Shown: one piece after another, positions 38,715-50,097 of the stretch
Position numbering within the stretch: the stretch's first letter is position 1
How the letters are laid out: every line of letters begins with the position of its first letter
From: Haemophilus parainfluenzae
Lineage (GTDB): Bacteria > Pseudomonadota > Gammaproteobacteria > Enterobacterales > Pasteurellaceae
Reading direction: 5' to 3'
DNA length: 64,000 nucleotides
NCBI RefSeq assembly: GCF_003252755.1
Contig: NZ_QEPT01000001.1
Location: forward strand, 310,001 to 374,000
Notes under the pieces: model-generated
What the model saw: the letters and a program-made list of their open reading frames with translations, nothing else
Database searches by the model: none
Told to the model about the DNA's origin: nothing
Program-made: the position numbers and the translations under genes

Positions 38715-39659
38715 CTATTTTAACCAAAATTGTCCTTTGAAAATTTTTCCTAATGTCATCAGCACCAAACCGCTCATCATCAAGTTAGCAAAGATAAATG
38801 CACCGTTTGCCAATCCGCTCAGTACGTTATGATGAACAAAAGAAACAGCTCCATTCGCTAAAGAAGCTAATCCGAATGAAAAAGCCCAGAACCCAATATT
38901 CAGTCCTTTTTCACTAATCCAAGGGAACAAACGAATTAAAAAGAACATTTGTAAAAAACCGTATCCCCATAAGAGTTTAACGAAAAGATCGATCTCTCCT
39001 CCATTAAGCGATAAGTAAGCTGACGATCCTACAAATGCCGGTGCGAGAATGATCCCCATGGTTGGACGAAATTGTGGTTCAATCTGCAACACGCGTAAAC
39101 GTTGGAATAACACAGGTTCATAAATAATCCAAGCAATCATCCCTGCACCTAAGAACAAATAGCCTAAATCTTGATAGCCTAACAAGGCTAATGATGAGGC
39201 ACTTGTAAAGTTAGTCGCCACAGAGGGCAAATAAAAAGGTGGCAGTGTCGATTTTTCCTCAAATGTGCCATCTTTCCATAACGCACTAATACGCACTGAA
39301 GCAAACAATAATTGCCCAATTGTCCCGATCCAAATTAATCCCTCACCAATAAGAGGAAACCAACGATACAGAACATCCCCGCTTAACATCGTTGTAATCG
39401 GTATTAATGCGAGAAAAGAAAAACGTATCGGACAACAATATTCATCTCGTACTTCTTGAGAGAAATAAATCATTTTATAAATATAGAGCAAGACGAAAAG
39501 TGCCCATACTGAAACAGACGTTACGCCAATAATATCACTCACATTTCGAGAAAAAGAGAGCGTATCGCCCATATGCAACCAGGCTAAAGATAAAGCGCTT
39601 AAACCTAATGGAATCGCAAAATACCCTGTTGGTAATGGAAATGGTCGTTTATCAGTCAT
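38715..39659 (-). CDS. tehA: Tellurite resistance/SLAC1-type transporter TehA
   Basis: Inner-membrane anion-channel-like protein of the TehA/SLAC1 family with ten helices. The product has 314 residues, beginning PLPTGYFAIPLGLSALSLAW (about 8-27), the family hallmark. The central region with PSVATNFTSASSLALLGYQD and the last helices with FWAFSFGLASLANGAVSF (which hold the pore-gating Phe in known members) are present. tehB is not adjacent. It is a single gene on this strand with its own promoter region. Confidence 0.92.
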   Translation of the reverse strand: MTDKRPFPLPTGYFAIPLGLSALSLAWLHMGDTLSFSRNVSDIIGVTSVSVWALFVLLYIYKMIYFSQEVRDEYCCPIRFSFLALIPITTMLSGDVLYRWFPLIGEGLIWIGTIGQLLFASVRISALWKDGTFEEKSTLPPFYLPSVATNFTSASSLALLGYQDLGYLFLGAGMIAWIIYEPVLFQRLRVLQIEPQFRPTMGIILAPAFVGSSAYLSLNGGEIDLFVKLLWGYGFLQMFFLIRLFPWISEKGLNIGFWAFSFGLASLANGAVSFVHHNVLSGLANGAFIFANLMMSGLVLMTLGKIFKGQFWLK

Positions 39660-39772
39660 TATTATTCTCCTAAAAATTGATACCTTATTAGATTACCTGT
39701 AAATGCGTGAATATGGTTGTGGATTTATCTCAAAGACTAGAATAAAAATCTCATTTCTCGAAATGAAAGAAA

Positions 39773-39792
39773 GGGCTAATAAATATTAGCCC
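39773..39792 (-). terminator. serS terminator
   Basis: GGGCTAAT pairs with ATTAGCCC around AAAT. On the minus strand TTTCTTTC follows. Confidence 0.7.
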
Positions 39793-39815
39793 TAAATTGA
39801 ATTCTATATTTTTGA

Positions 39816-41114
<1,299 letters not shown>

Positions 41115-41343
41115 CTATTTTTCATTATGAAACAGATACTTTTATTCTAGCGTGCTTTGAGCAAATAAACCAGTTAAAACCCTGATTTTTCTTTTATTAA
41201 TCTCGTCAAAAACATCCCATTTTATGACCGCACTTAGCCATGATTTAATTTTGTGATCTCTGTCAAATTCTGAGAATGAGACACTAGAAATAGCAAAAAA
41301 AAGTTCTATAATGAAAATGAACGTTAACCAAGAGGAGTAACCA

Positions 41344-41562
41344 ATGTTTCCTGAATTTCGCGATTTAATTACTAATCTCAAAAATAAAGATGCTTATTTC
41401 GATCGCTTGTTTGAAAAACACAATGTGTTAGACCAAGAGATCAAAAATAGGATTGATAACATAGAACTCGCTACTCATACGGAAATTGAGAACTTGAAAA
41501 AAGAAAAATTACGGATTAAAGACGAGCTCTATCAATACTTGAAAAAGAAAGCAGCTGAGTAA
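41344..41562 (+). CDS. YdcH-family (DUF465) small protein
   Basis: A 72-residue, highly charged, helical protein of unknown function. The family signature is at the start (MFPEFRDLITNLKNKDAYFD), followed by a continuous amphipathic coiled coil ending in KKKAAE. A strong GAGGAG lies before the ATG. A candidate TATAAT is at 41307-41312. A CRP-like TGTGA-N6-TCAAA lies at 41252-41267, which is only suggestive. Confidence 0.88.
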   Translation: MFPEFRDLITNLKNKDAYFDRLFEKHNVLDQEIKNRIDNIELATHTEIENLKKEKLRIKDELYQYLKKKAAE

Positions 41563-41581
41563 TTTGGTTTAATGTGAAGAC

Positions 41582-41611
41582 AAAGTGCGGTGAAATTTAC
41601 CGCACTTTTTT
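41582..41611. terminator. Terminator shared by ydcH-like and EamA genes
   Basis: AAAGTGCGGT pairs with ACCGCACTTT, then T residues; an inverted uptake-word pair between converging genes. Confidence 0.8.
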
Positions 41612-41614
41612 GTT

Positions 41615-42493
41615 TTAAGTGGTTTTGTTTTTTTGAGAGCCCAGATAAATCGCCACTAATGTCAGCACTGCCCCCGCCCATTGCCAATGATTGATGGGCT
41701 TATCTAATCCAAAATAATCAATTACGAGCGCAACCACCGGTTCAGAAAGAAGCAACAAACCGGTTAAACCTAACGATAAATAAGGAATGGTATAAGCAAT
41801 CATGCCCCAGGCGACACATTGCATCACAGCACCATAAATGAAGACTAATCCCCAATCGGTGAAAGTGGTAGGATAGAGGTTATCGGAATTAAAAATTAGC
41901 GAAGGAATAATTAAGACGAAAGCACCACTCAAACTCAAAATAAACATTAACGAAAATAAAGCGGTGGGTTCTTCTTCGTGCACCTTTTTAATCATAACCA
42001 TTGAGGCTGCAAGCATACCTGCAGAAATGAGCCCAATGATAATGCCGTACATCCCTTCAAAATTATGTTGTAGTTCTTCCCCTGTGATTAAGACAACTCC
42101 CACAACCGCTAAAAATAGACTTAACATTTGTAGTTTGCTTTGACGTTCGCCAAAGAATAAATACCCAATTGCCGCCAAGAAGAAAATCTGCAAGCTATTC
42201 AACAAGGTTGAAATGCCTGGCCCCACCGCATATACACTTTCATGCCAAAAAGATAAATCAAAGGCTAAAAAGATACCGGATAATACGGCATACATGATCG
42301 CTTTACGGCTTTTCGGGAAACGCTGTCTTTTTAATTTCATTAAGAACCAGAAAATAAAAGAGGCAATAAGTAAACTCCAAAATGCAATGGCATAACCACC
42401 CACTGGCACAAACTTAACAATCAGGCTTCCTAAACCGAATAGTACGCAGCCCACCACTAACATCGGGGCGGCATAAGATTTTATTTTATCCAT
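41615..42493 (-). CDS. EamA/DMT-family transporter
   Basis: An inner-membrane drug/metabolite transporter with ten helices and the internal duplication typical of two EamA units (about 5-140 and 150-285). The 292-residue product starts at the ATG at 42493; the longer frame to 42511 would use TTG. LSEPVVALVIDYFGLDKPIN (about 240-260) is the conserved end of the second unit. Substrate unknown. Its start overlaps the previous stop by one base (TAATG), so it is coupled to the membrane protein gene upstream. Confidence 0.88.
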   Translation of the reverse strand: MDKIKSYAAPMLVVGCVLFGLGSLIVKFVPVGGYAIAFWSLLIASFIFWFLMKLKRQRFPKSRKAIMYAVLSGIFLAFDLSFWHESVYAVGPGISTLLNSLQIFFLAAIGYLFFGERQSKLQMLSLFLAVVGVVLITGEELQHNFEGMYGIIIGLISAGMLAASMVMIKKVHEEEPTALFSLMFILSLSGAFVLIIPSLIFNSDNLYPTTFTDWGLVFIYGAVMQCVAWGMIAYTIPYLSLGLTGLLLLSEPVVALVIDYFGLDKPINHWQWAGAVLTLVAIYLGSQKNKTT

Positions 42494-43293
42494 TAAATAA
42501 ACATCGCCCAAACAGCTAAACTCGCCGCCATAAAGAACAAAATGAGTAAGCTGTTATAACTGAGTTTCCATTTATTGACACTGTGTAAAAGCAATACCCC
42601 AGCTATTATTAAATGAAGAACAAAATAAATACCATATGCGAAAACACCATCAAAACTGACCACACTTACCCCTTGATAAATAATAAAAATCAGCACAGCC
42701 AACGCATTAAGGGCAAGTAATAAAATCATCAATAACGGCAGTAACGCAATAAAACCTTGCAGACGATTACGAGAAACAGACAAACATAAATTCGCTAATA
42801 ATACGCCCATTACCGATTGTGCTAGTGGATTATATTGCACTAAATTCGGTGTTGGATTGCCGAAGAAAATCATCAAATAGGCAATGACACCAAACCCACT
42901 CACCAACGATGCCATTAAGAGAAAACCACGGCTAGCGACTTCATCTTTAGGTTGTTTCCATACTGCATATACAGCAGATAATCCGCATAAGCTGACAATA
43001 TCAGTCATCACGTAATGATGTGGTGAGGCTAAACTCATCCCTAGCCAAACGAACCAATAAAGTGCAAAACAAGCATTTGCTTTGATTAAACGTCCACGCT
43101 GCCCTGGGCAAATTTCCCCTTTAATAAAGGCAACTAAACAAAGCAATTGGGCAATCAGCACGCCAAAGGCTAAATGAGGAATCAATTTTTCAGCAAGTTG
43201 CAAAGATTCTATAAAAAACTCGATCATTAATAGCAACCCAATTGGCAAGATAGCAAGAAATGCGGCCAAGGGTTTGGATTGTTCTTCTGACAT
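42493..43293 (-). CDS. Conserved multi-pass membrane protein, function unknown
   Basis: A 266-residue protein with about eight hydrophobic helices, evenly spaced, and few charged loops. I recognise no catalytic motif. The pattern suggests an uncharacterised Pasteurellaceae membrane family, and H. influenzae has a comparable gene beside its EamA transporter gene. Coupling with the transporter (one-base overlap) suggests a joint role. The ATG lacks a strong ribosome site but no better start is seen. Confidence 0.75.
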   Translation of the reverse strand: MSEEQSKPLAAFLAILPIGLLLMIEFFIESLQLAEKLIPHLAFGVLIAQLLCLVAFIKGEICPGQRGRLIKANACFALYWFVWLGMSLASPHHYVMTDIVSLCGLSAVYAVWKQPKDEVASRGFLLMASLVSGFGVIAYLMIFFGNPTPNLVQYNPLAQSVMGVLLANLCLSVSRNRLQGFIALLPLLMILLLALNALAVLIFIIYQGVSVVSFDGVFAYGIYFVLHLIIAGVLLLHSVNKWKLSYNSLLILFFMAASLAVWAMFI

Positions 43294-43425
43294 AAAATTC
43301 TCGATTAGGAAAAGAAGGCGTCATTATGCCAAAATTTACGGCTTTTTTTAATGGCTTTCGTGCATTTTGCCTCATTCCCTTTTAAAATAAGCAAAATGAT
43401 AACCGCACTTTAGGAACCACAAAAA

Positions 43426-44088
43426 ATGCTATTAAGCGTACTTTATATTATTGGAATTACCGCCGAAGGAATTACCGGCGCATTAGCCGCTGGACGAGAA
43501 AAAATGGATATTTTCGGGGTAATTATTATCGCCTGTGTAACGGCGATTGGCGGTGGTACAGTACGCGATGTATTATTAGGGCACTACCCTGTTGGCTGGG
43601 TTAAACATCCTGAATATTTCATCATGGTAGCTGGTGCAGCTGTATTAACCGTTTTTATCGCGCCCTTCATCAAACATTTTATGCGCTACTTTCGCACCAT
43701 TTTCTTGGTATTAGATGCTTTAGGATTAATCGTGTATTCCATTATCGGCGCACAAATTGCCATTGATATGGGTTATGGTTTTACCGTGACATCCATTGCA
43801 GCAACGGTGACTGGTGCATTTGGTGGTGTATTACGTGATTTACTTTGTAACCGCATTCCTCTTGTATTCCAAAAAGAACTTTATGCGAGCGTGTCGTTCT
43901 TCTCTGCTGCTATGTATATGGCATTCCAATACATTCAATTAGATCATACATTTACGATTTTACTGACTTTATTCAGCGGTTTTGCACTGCGTTTACTTGC
44001 TGTTCGATTTGGCTGGGGACTACCTGTTTTCGATTTCCAAGAGCAAGAAGATGAAACAAATGATAAATTACCGAAGAAAACAAAATAA
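43426..44088 (+). CDS. yicG: TRIC-like cation channel family protein (UPF0126/YicG)
   Basis: A 220-residue inner-membrane protein with seven helices in two repeats of three, like prokaryotic trimeric intracellular cation channels. Each repeat carries the glycine-rich break: [13 protein letters not shown] (about 41-53) and [13 protein letters not shown] (about 127-139). The charged C-terminal tail is variable. It lies 15 bp before proA and is probably co-transcribed with it. Ion specificity is not proven for this member. Confidence 0.9.
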   Translation: MLLSVLYIIGITAEGITGALAAGREKMDIFGVIIIACVTAIGGGTVRDVLLGHYPVGWVKHPEYFIMVAGAAVLTVFIAPFIKHFMRYFRTIFLVLDALGLIVYSIIGAQIAIDMGYGFTVTSIAATVTGAFGGVLRDLLCNRIPLVFQKELYASVSFFSAAMYMAFQYIQLDHTFTILLTLFSGFALRLLAVRFGWGLPVFDFQEQEDETNDKLPKKTK

Positions 44089-44103
44089 TTAAAAGGAATA
44101 ATT

Positions 44104-45357
44104 ATGTTAGAACAAATGGGCAAACAGGCTAAAGATGCGGCCTTTATTTTAGCGCAGTTAAACACCACTGAAAAAAATCATGCGCTCAGTATTATTGCAG
44201 ATCAATTAGAACAGCAAGCGGATCGTATTCTTGCGGCGAACCAAAAAGATATTGAAATTGCAAAACAAAATGGCTTATCAGAAGCATTAATTGATCGTCT
44301 TTTATTAACCGAAGATCGCCTAAAAGGCATTGCGAATGATGTGCTCCATGTGATTTCGCTCGCGGATCCTGTGGGGAAAATCATTGATGGTGGCACCTTA
44401 GATAGCGGATTAAAGATCGAACGAGTCCGTACTCCGCTTGGCGTGATTGGTACCATTTACGAAGCACGTCCTAATGTGACTATTGATGTAGCGAGTCTTT
44501 GCTTAAAAACCGGTAATGCCGTAATTTTGCGTGGTGGAAAAGAAACACAACATTCCAATCAAATTTTGGTGGAAGTGGTACAAAATGCCCTTGAACAAGC
44601 GGGATTACCACGCCATGCAGTCCAAGCTATTACGGATCCGAATCGTGAACTTGTGATGCAACTGCTTAAATTAGATCGCTATGTGGATATGATTATTCCT
44701 CGTGGCGGTGCAGGTTTGCATGAGCTTTGTAAACAACATTCTACCATTCCAGTGATTGTTGGTGGTGTGGGCGTTTGCCATCTTTTTGTGGAAGAAAGCG
44801 CTGACCAAGAAAAAGCTCTTGCGGTGATTGCGAATGCAAAATGCCAACGTCCAAGCACATGTAATACGCTGGAAACGCTGTTAGTTCAAAGTTCAATTGC
44901 TGATGTTTTCCTACCAAAACTCGCGAAATATTTAGCCGAGAAAAAAGTAAAATTCCATGCAAAATCGACCGCACTTTCGATTCTTCAAGCTGTAAATGTT
45001 GATGTGCAAGAAGTGACTGAACAAGCACTACGCCAAGAATGGGGCTCATTGGATCTCAATGTTGTGGTCGTTGAAGATATGGATGCGGCAATTGCTCATA
45101 TTCGTGAATATGGCACGCAACATTCAGAAAGTATCTTGACGGAAAATCAACGACTAGCCACTCAATTTATCAATCAAGTAGATGCGGCAGCCGTGTATGT
45201 TAATGCAAGTACTCGATTCACCGATGGCGGACAATTTGGTTTAGGTGCAGAAGTGGCGGTAAGTACTCAAAAACTTCATGCTCGAGGCCCAATGGGATTA
45301 GAAGCCTTAACCAGCTATAAATGGGTTTGTGTTGGCGATTACACTTCTCGCAAATAA
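44104..45357 (+). CDS. proA: Gamma-glutamyl phosphate reductase
   Basis: NADPH-dependent step of proline synthesis, converting gamma-glutamyl phosphate to glutamate semialdehyde. The product has 417 residues. The catalytic cysteine lies in [14 protein letters not shown] (about 252-257). Also present are [20 protein letters not shown] (about 104-123) and [17 protein letters not shown] near the C-terminus. AAAAGGAAT precedes the ATG. proB is not adjacent. putP, the proline importer, lies elsewhere in the window. Confidence 0.97.
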   Translation: MLEQMGKQAKDAAFILAQLNTTEKNHALSIIADQLEQQADRILAANQKDIEIAKQNGLSEALIDRLLLTEDRLKGIANDVLHVISLADPVGKIIDGGTLDSGLKIERVRTPLGVIGTIYEARPNVTIDVASLCLKTGNAVILRGGKETQHSNQILVEVVQNALEQAGLPRHAVQAITDPNRELVMQLLKLDRYVDMIIPRGGAGLHELCKQHSTIPVIVGGVGVCHLFVEESADQEKALAVIANAKCQRPSTCNTLETLLVQSSIADVFLPKLAKYLAEKKVKFHAKSTALSILQAVNVDVQEVTEQALRQEWGSLDLNVVVVEDMDAAIAHIREYGTQHSESILTENQRLATQFINQVDAAAVYVNASTRFTDGGQFGLGAEVAVSTQKLHARGPMGLEALTSYKWVCVGDYTSRK

Positions 45358-45376
45358 TCTGTTCCATCCATAAAAA

Positions 45377-45413
45377 AACCGCACCTTGAAACAATCAAAG
45401 TGCGGTTATTTTT
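45377..45413. terminator. Terminator between proA and the DUF808 gene
   Basis: AACCGCAC pairs with GTGCGGTT around a 15-base loop, with T residues after it on the plus strand and a run of Ts on the minus strand. Confidence 0.75.
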
Positions 45414-45423
45414 TATCTCGTTT

Positions 45424-46272
45424 TTAGTGTTTACCGAATAATTTCATCGCGGGCAATACAATCGCACAAGCAATCGCGCCTACAATCACACCCACGACTA
45501 ACGTTGCCACATTACCTAATAAGCCATCTGCTAATTGATAATCAGCGAGCAAATGATGAATGAAATCCACATTATGTACAAAAATACCGCCACCGACTAA
45601 GAACATCGCAAGCGTACCGATAAAACTAAGTGAACGCATAAATTTTGGCATAATCACTAAAATTGCATTCCCGATTGACTTCGCCACACCACCTTTTTTG
45701 ATAAGGTATAAACCGAAATCATCCGCTCTAACAATCAATGCGACCAAGCCATAAACAAAAATAGTAATTCCGATACCGACTATCGAAAGAGAAATGATGC
45801 GAGTGAGCAAGCTCGCTTCGGTTAATTCGCCCAATGCAATAATAATAATTTCAGCAGAAAGAATAAAATCCGTACGAATTGCCCCTTTAATTTTAGCGGC
45901 TTCATTAAAGGTTGTTTTTTCTTCGTGCTCTTCATGGGCAATAAATTTATGCAGAATTTTCTCTACACCTTCAAAACATAAATATGCCCCACCAATCATC
46001 AGAAGTGGCACGATCAACCAAGGTAAAAATGCAGAAAGCAGTAAAGCAATTGGAATTAAAATGACTTTATTGACTAACGATCCTTTGGTTACTGCCCAAA
46101 CAATGGGTAATTCACGCTCGGAAGATGCCCCTGTTACCTGATTAGCATTTAAGGCTAAGTCATCACCTACTACACCAACGGTTTTCTTGGCTGCTATTTT
46201 GGTCATCAAGGCGACATCATCAAGAATCGATGCAATGTCATCAATAAGAGTAAAAAGAGAGCTAAACGCCAT
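45424..46272 (-). CDS. yedI: DUF808 inner membrane protein (YedI family)
   Basis: A 282-residue membrane protein of unknown function. The family-specific start MAFSSLFTLIDDIASILDDV and the next segment MTKIAAKKTVGVVGDDLALN (about 23-42) are present. GAYLCFEGVEKI and the charged HEEHEE stretch follow, then four or so further helices. It is probably a single gene; dnaX lies upstream on the same strand, with 39 bp between them. Confidence 0.9.
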   Translation of the reverse strand: MAFSSLFTLIDDIASILDDVALMTKIAAKKTVGVVGDDLALNANQVTGASSERELPIVWAVTKGSLVNKVILIPIALLLSAFLPWLIVPLLMIGGAYLCFEGVEKILHKFIAHEEHEEKTTFNEAAKIKGAIRTDFILSAEIIIIALGELTEASLLTRIISLSIVGIGITIFVYGLVALIVRADDFGLYLIKKGGVAKSIGNAILVIMPKFMRSLSFIGTLAMFLVGGGIFVHNVDFIHHLLADYQLADGLLGNVATLVVGVIVGAIACAIVLPAMKLFGKH

Positions 46273-46311
46273 ATTTTTCCTTTATAAAGTTAAAATTTAG
46301 AGAAATGAGTT

Positions 46312-48456
46312 TTAGACTGGTCGAATGCTTTCAACATCCAACTTCGCATCAAACTCTTTTTGTAATAAAAGCAGTTTTTTATCTTGCTGTAAATCCGTAC
46401 GTGCCTGTTCACGTAAGTCTTGATAAACCTTTTTACGGTAATCCATCGGTGTTAAAACATCGGAATCTTCAACAAAAATCGACAATTTGACTGGTTTTTC
46501 ATATAAACGTTCAAGATGTTCCACTAAATTTTTAATATTTCGATCTTGTTTTAAATGCGCTTTTTCAGAATGAAGCCCGAGTTGAATTTCATCTTCTGTT
46601 TGAGACTTAATGAAGCAATTTAATGCCAACTCTTTTGAAAAGCCAATCACGCCTGAACGTTCGACAATATCCGTCCAAGGATCTTGTTTTTGCGTAATTT
46701 GAATAATTTTCTCACGCAACTCTGGTGTCACATCTTTCAACATTGCCTGTTTAATATCAGAAGGACGCACACCGCTATCCACCTTGGCTAAATCCGGGTT
46801 GCTCCACTCCCAACGATAGGTTTCCGCATCCAGAATTTCTTGCTCTTCCGCATCTATTTCAGCATTGTCATCAATAGTATTTTCAACCGTCTCAATACTT
46901 TGCTTTAACTTGTCAGCTTGTTGAGTCATTGGATTTGGTACCGCGGCTTTCGTTTGCGTAGCTTTCGGTGGTGTCATCTCTCGCACGGGAAGTGCGGTCA
47001 TTTTAGGCGCGTTTTTTTGCTCGTCTAACTCTTGGAGATGATGCAAGGTTTCTTCCACCGCGGCTTGCTGTTCATCATGATGATGTTGGCGCTCTGATTG
47101 CTCAATTTTCGTTAATTGATTCAATGCCTCTAGCGCAGCAAGGCTAGCCAAATTCAATGAAGATGTGGTTTGAGTGGAAACTGGTTGAGAAGACGAGGAA
47201 TGCACAACCGCCGCTTGAGCCATCGGCTTTTGTGCTTGAGCAGAATAATTTGCTTTGATGTTTTGCGACAGCACCGGCATATCCACATAACCAGAAACAG
47301 GCTGATTTTCAACCGCACTTTTCTGTGTATTTTGTTCAGGGGATAGCCCGCCTTGTTTAGGCGTTTGTGCTGCCGTAAGGAACTTTGGGTGGAATGCCAA
47401 TGCCCTCAATAATGTCATTTCGGCACCAATTCGACGATTTGGTGCGGAGGCCAATTCTTTTCGACCTGATACAATCACTTGATAGAAAAATTGTACGTCT
47501 TCCGGTGAAATATGTTTGGCCAGAAAACCTAAGTGATCGTTTTCATCTGTGGCATTTTTAGCAAGTAACTGCATTAACGCGATTTGATGCAATTTCTCAG
47601 CTGTTTCTGCCAATAACTCATCCCAATCACCCGCTTTTTCAGCCACCGTTTGGATGGTTTTCATTAAACGCTCACCGTTACCTTGATGTAAGGCGTAAAT
47701 GATTTCAATCGGCTGATCTTCATCTAACAACCCAAGCATGGTATTCACCACATCGGTGGAAACTTTACCGTTGCCCATGGCAATCGCTTGATCCGTTAAA
47801 CTTAAGCTATCACGAATACTGCCCTGTGCAGCTTTGGCTAATTTATCTAGTGCTGGCGCATCAAAAGGAATATTTTCTGCAGTAAGCACGCGATTAAGAT
47901 GCGCTGAAATTTGCGGTTCATCTAATGCTTTGAGATGAAATTGCATACAACGGGATAAAATCGTAATCGGTAATTTTTGAGGATCCGTTGTAGCGAGTAG
48001 GAATTTCACATATTCAGGTGGTTCTTCCAAGGTTTTTAACAACGCATTGAAAGAATGGCGAGAAAGCATATGGACTTCATCGATAAGATAGACTTTATAA
48101 CGCCCTACTACCGGCTTATATTGCACATTGTCTAACAGCTCACGCGTATCTTCTACTTTGGTACGAGAAGCCGCATCGATTTCAATTAAATCAATAAAGT
48201 TGCCTGCTTCGATCGCTTTACAGTTTTCACATTCACCGCAAGGATCGGCAGTGATACCATTTACGCAGTTCAAGCCCTTCGCAAATAAACGAGCAATAGA
48301 GGTTTTCCCCACGCCACGGGTGCCGGAAAATAAATAAGCATGATGTAAACGGTTTTCTTTTAAACCGTTTTCCAAAGCAGTGAGTACATGGCTTTGCCCC
48401 ACTACTTCAGAAAAGTTTTTTGGTCGCCATTTTCTGGCTAAAACTTGGTAGCTCAT
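46312..48456 (-). CDS. dnaX: DNA polymerase III subunits tau/gamma
   Basis: Clamp-loader ATPase. The full frame encodes tau, 714 residues. The AAA+ domain holds Walker A GTRGVGKTS (about 45-53), the zinc module CGECENC and DEVHMLS. Residues ~370-530 are a low-complexity, Gln/Ala/Thr-rich linker, and the rest is the tau-specific part that binds DnaB helicase and the polymerase alpha subunit. A likely -1 frameshift site inside the linker would give a gamma form of 484 residues. It lies 16 bp after apt, as in many gammaproteobacteria. Confidence 0.96.
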   Translation of the reverse strand: MSYQVLARKWRPKNFSEVVGQSHVLTALENGLKENRLHHAYLFSGTRGVGKTSIARLFAKGLNCVNGITADPCGECENCKAIEAGNFIDLIEIDAASRTKVEDTRELLDNVQYKPVVGRYKVYLIDEVHMLSRHSFNALLKTLEEPPEYVKFLLATTDPQKLPITILSRCMQFHLKALDEPQISAHLNRVLTAENIPFDAPALDKLAKAAQGSIRDSLSLTDQAIAMGNGKVSTDVVNTMLGLLDEDQPIEIIYALHQGNGERLMKTIQTVAEKAGDWDELLAETAEKLHQIALMQLLAKNATDENDHLGFLAKHISPEDVQFFYQVIVSGRKELASAPNRRIGAEMTLLRALAFHPKFLTAAQTPKQGGLSPEQNTQKSAVENQPVSGYVDMPVLSQNIKANYSAQAQKPMAQAAVVHSSSSQPVSTQTTSSLNLASLAALEALNQLTKIEQSERQHHHDEQQAAVEETLHHLQELDEQKNAPKMTALPVREMTPPKATQTKAAVPNPMTQQADKLKQSIETVENTIDDNAEIDAEEQEILDAETYRWEWSNPDLAKVDSGVRPSDIKQAMLKDVTPELREKIIQITQKQDPWTDIVERSGVIGFSKELALNCFIKSQTEDEIQLGLHSEKAHLKQDRNIKNLVEHLERLYEKPVKLSIFVEDSDVLTPMDYRKKVYQDLREQARTDLQQDKKLLLLQKEFDAKLDVESIRPV
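47003..47017 (-). promoter_or_regulatory. Candidate programmed -1 frameshift site in dnaX
   Basis: The minus strand reads CAA AAA AAC in frame, which contains the slippery heptamer A-AAA-AAC (47017-47011). A -1 slip reads CGC GCC TAA and stops at once. A 5-bp hairpin CGCAC/GTGCG (46996-46982) lies 14 bases downstream. Product: gamma of 484 residues. Confidence 0.6.
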
Positions 48457-48472
48457 CGCATCTCTTTAAAAA

Positions 48473-49015
48473 TTAATGGCCTTCAAAATTGACTAAGGTG
48501 TAGCAATCGATGCCTAAATCACGTAAGCGTTTTTCGCCCCCTAAATCTGGTAAATTAATTACAAAAGCTGCATGTTTCACATCACCACCTAAACGTTGAA
48601 CTAATTTCACGGTGGCTTCAACTGTACCACCCGTTGCTAACAAGTCATCAATGATTAACACATTATCACCTTGTGAAATGGCATCAGTGTGCAATTCAAG
48701 GGTGTCTTGACCGTATTCTAACTGATAAGACTGTGCAATCACTTCACGCGGTAATTTGCCCGGTTTACGAACGGGGATAAATGGCAAGCCTAATGCTAAT
48801 GCAACTGGCGCACCAAAAATAAATCCACGAGACTCAGTACCAATTACTTTTGTGAGTCCTTGATCTTTATACTTTTCAACGATCAAATCGATTGTGGCTT
48901 TAAAAGCAGCAGGCACTTCAAGTAAACTCGTAATATCACGGAAAATAATGCCTTCTTTTGGATGATTTGGGATAGATTTGATAGAAGATTTGATTAATTC
49001 AAGTTGTTTGTTCAT
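48473..49015 (-). CDS. apt: Adenine phosphoribosyltransferase
   Basis: Salvages adenine to AMP using PRPP. The product has 180 residues with the PRPP-binding motif [20 protein letters not shown] (about 122-141), the [20 protein letters not shown] segment and [11 protein letters not shown]. Immediately upstream of dnaX on the same strand, so probably co-transcribed. The ribosome site is weak. Confidence 0.97.
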   Translation of the reverse strand: MNKQLELIKSSIKSIPNHPKEGIIFRDITSLLEVPAAFKATIDLIVEKYKDQGLTKVIGTESRGFIFGAPVALALGLPFIPVRKPGKLPREVIAQSYQLEYGQDTLELHTDAISQGDNVLIIDDLLATGGTVEATVKLVQRLGGDVKHAAFVINLPDLGGEKRLRDLGIDCYTLVNFEGH

Positions 49016-49083
49016 AAATAATTGCTCAAAAAAGAGTAAGAAAAAATCCTGTTTTTAGGCTCGCATTCTAGCATATAAAAATG

Positions 49084-49115
49084 CAAAAGTGCGGTGAATT
49101 TTGACCGCACTTTTG
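49084..49115 (-). terminator. Terminator after lpxM
   Basis: CAAAAGTGCGGT pairs with ACCGCACTTTTG, an inverted uptake-word pair. It ends the long gene string running from seqA. Confidence 0.75.
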
Positions 49116-49128
49116 TAAATAAGATGAA

Positions 49129-50088
49129 TTAATCTGGGTAAATATCTTCCCCGTCTTTTCGAGTACGAAGAAGCTGTAAAATCCAGACATATTGTTCGGG
49201 TGTTGGCGTAACGAAATACTCAATTTCTTCGTTCATCGCACGGGCTGATTGCTCAGGATCGTCGCTTAATTGCATCGGTGGGCGAATTTCCATTTCATAC
49301 TTGCCATTCTTAGCGTTATAGCGTGGGAACATTGGAATAACCACCGCTTTCGCTAATTTTGCCATTTTGTTTAACCCAGGAAGCGTTGCCTTATAAGTAG
49401 CAAAGAAATCCACAAAGACACTTTGCTCGGCTCCAAAATCTTCATCAGGAAGATAATACCCCATTTGGCCTTGTTTGATGTGTGCTAAAAACGGCTTAAT
49501 ACCATTTTGGCGTGCATGCATTTTTCCACCAAAACGTTGACGCGCTAAAGTCCACAACCAGTCTACCAACGGATTTCGGTGCGGGTTATACATTGACGTC
49601 ATCGGCATGCCGTGTGTATGCAAAATAATGCCAGAGGCATCAATCGCCCAACCATGTGGCACCATCAAAATGATGTTATGCCCTTCGGCTTTGGCTTGTT
49701 TGATATGCTCAAGACCAATGAATTCACTGCGTTTTTGTAAATGTTTTTTAGAACGAATGGCAATTTCACCAATACCAAGCATGACTTGTGCGACCGTCAC
49801 AAACATCTCTTCAATCACTTTTTCACGCTGCTCAGCCGTCCAATCTGGGAAACAGAGTTTCAAATTAATCTCGGCACGAATACGTGGTTTACCGATTTTT
49901 TTCGTCAGCGCACGAGCCAGTTTCTCGGCCATTTTATCGCGTAAACGAAATGACACAAAAGCAAGTAACAAAAGCACAAAAATACCAAGCCAAATGCCCC
50001 AATTTTTCGGGTGCAAATATGACCATGAAAAATGTGGTTCATAGCCTGTTCGTGCCGTAATACGTAATTTTTTTTGAGAATCTGTCAT
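49129..50088 (-). CDS. lpxM: Lipid A biosynthesis acyltransferase LpxM (MsbB)
   Basis: Adds the last secondary acyl chain to lipid A. The ATG at 50088 gives 319 residues; the longer frame to 50094 uses TTG. Hydrophobic helix at about 30-50 (YLHPKNWGIWLGIFVLLLLA). The HxxxxD motif appears as VPHGWAIDASG (His about 143), which differs from the HFLTLE of the LpxL copy, and the YYLPDEDFG segment follows. Last gene of the seqA-to-lpxM string. Confidence 0.94.
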   Translation of the reverse strand: MTDSQKKLRITARTGYEPHFSWSYLHPKNWGIWLGIFVLLLLAFVSFRLRDKMAEKLARALTKKIGKPRIRAEINLKLCFPDWTAEQREKVIEEMFVTVAQVMLGIGEIAIRSKKHLQKRSEFIGLEHIKQAKAEGHNIILMVPHGWAIDASGIILHTHGMPMTSMYNPHRNPLVDWLWTLARQRFGGKMHARQNGIKPFLAHIKQGQMGYYLPDEDFGAEQSVFVDFFATYKATLPGLNKMAKLAKAVVIPMFPRYNAKNGKYEMEIRPPMQLSDDPEQSARAMNEEIEYFVTPTPEQYVWILQLLRTRKDGEDIYPD

Positions 50089-50097
50089 AATCAATCG

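Noticed and set aside
41252-41267. CRP site before the ydcH-like gene
   Set aside because: One half-site is weak (TCAAA) and it is far from the candidate promoter; mentioned only in the gene entry.
41142-41381. 79-codon minus-strand frame upstream of the ydcH-like gene
   Set aside because: It overlaps the ydcH-like start and promoter and has no ribosome site or recognisable domain.
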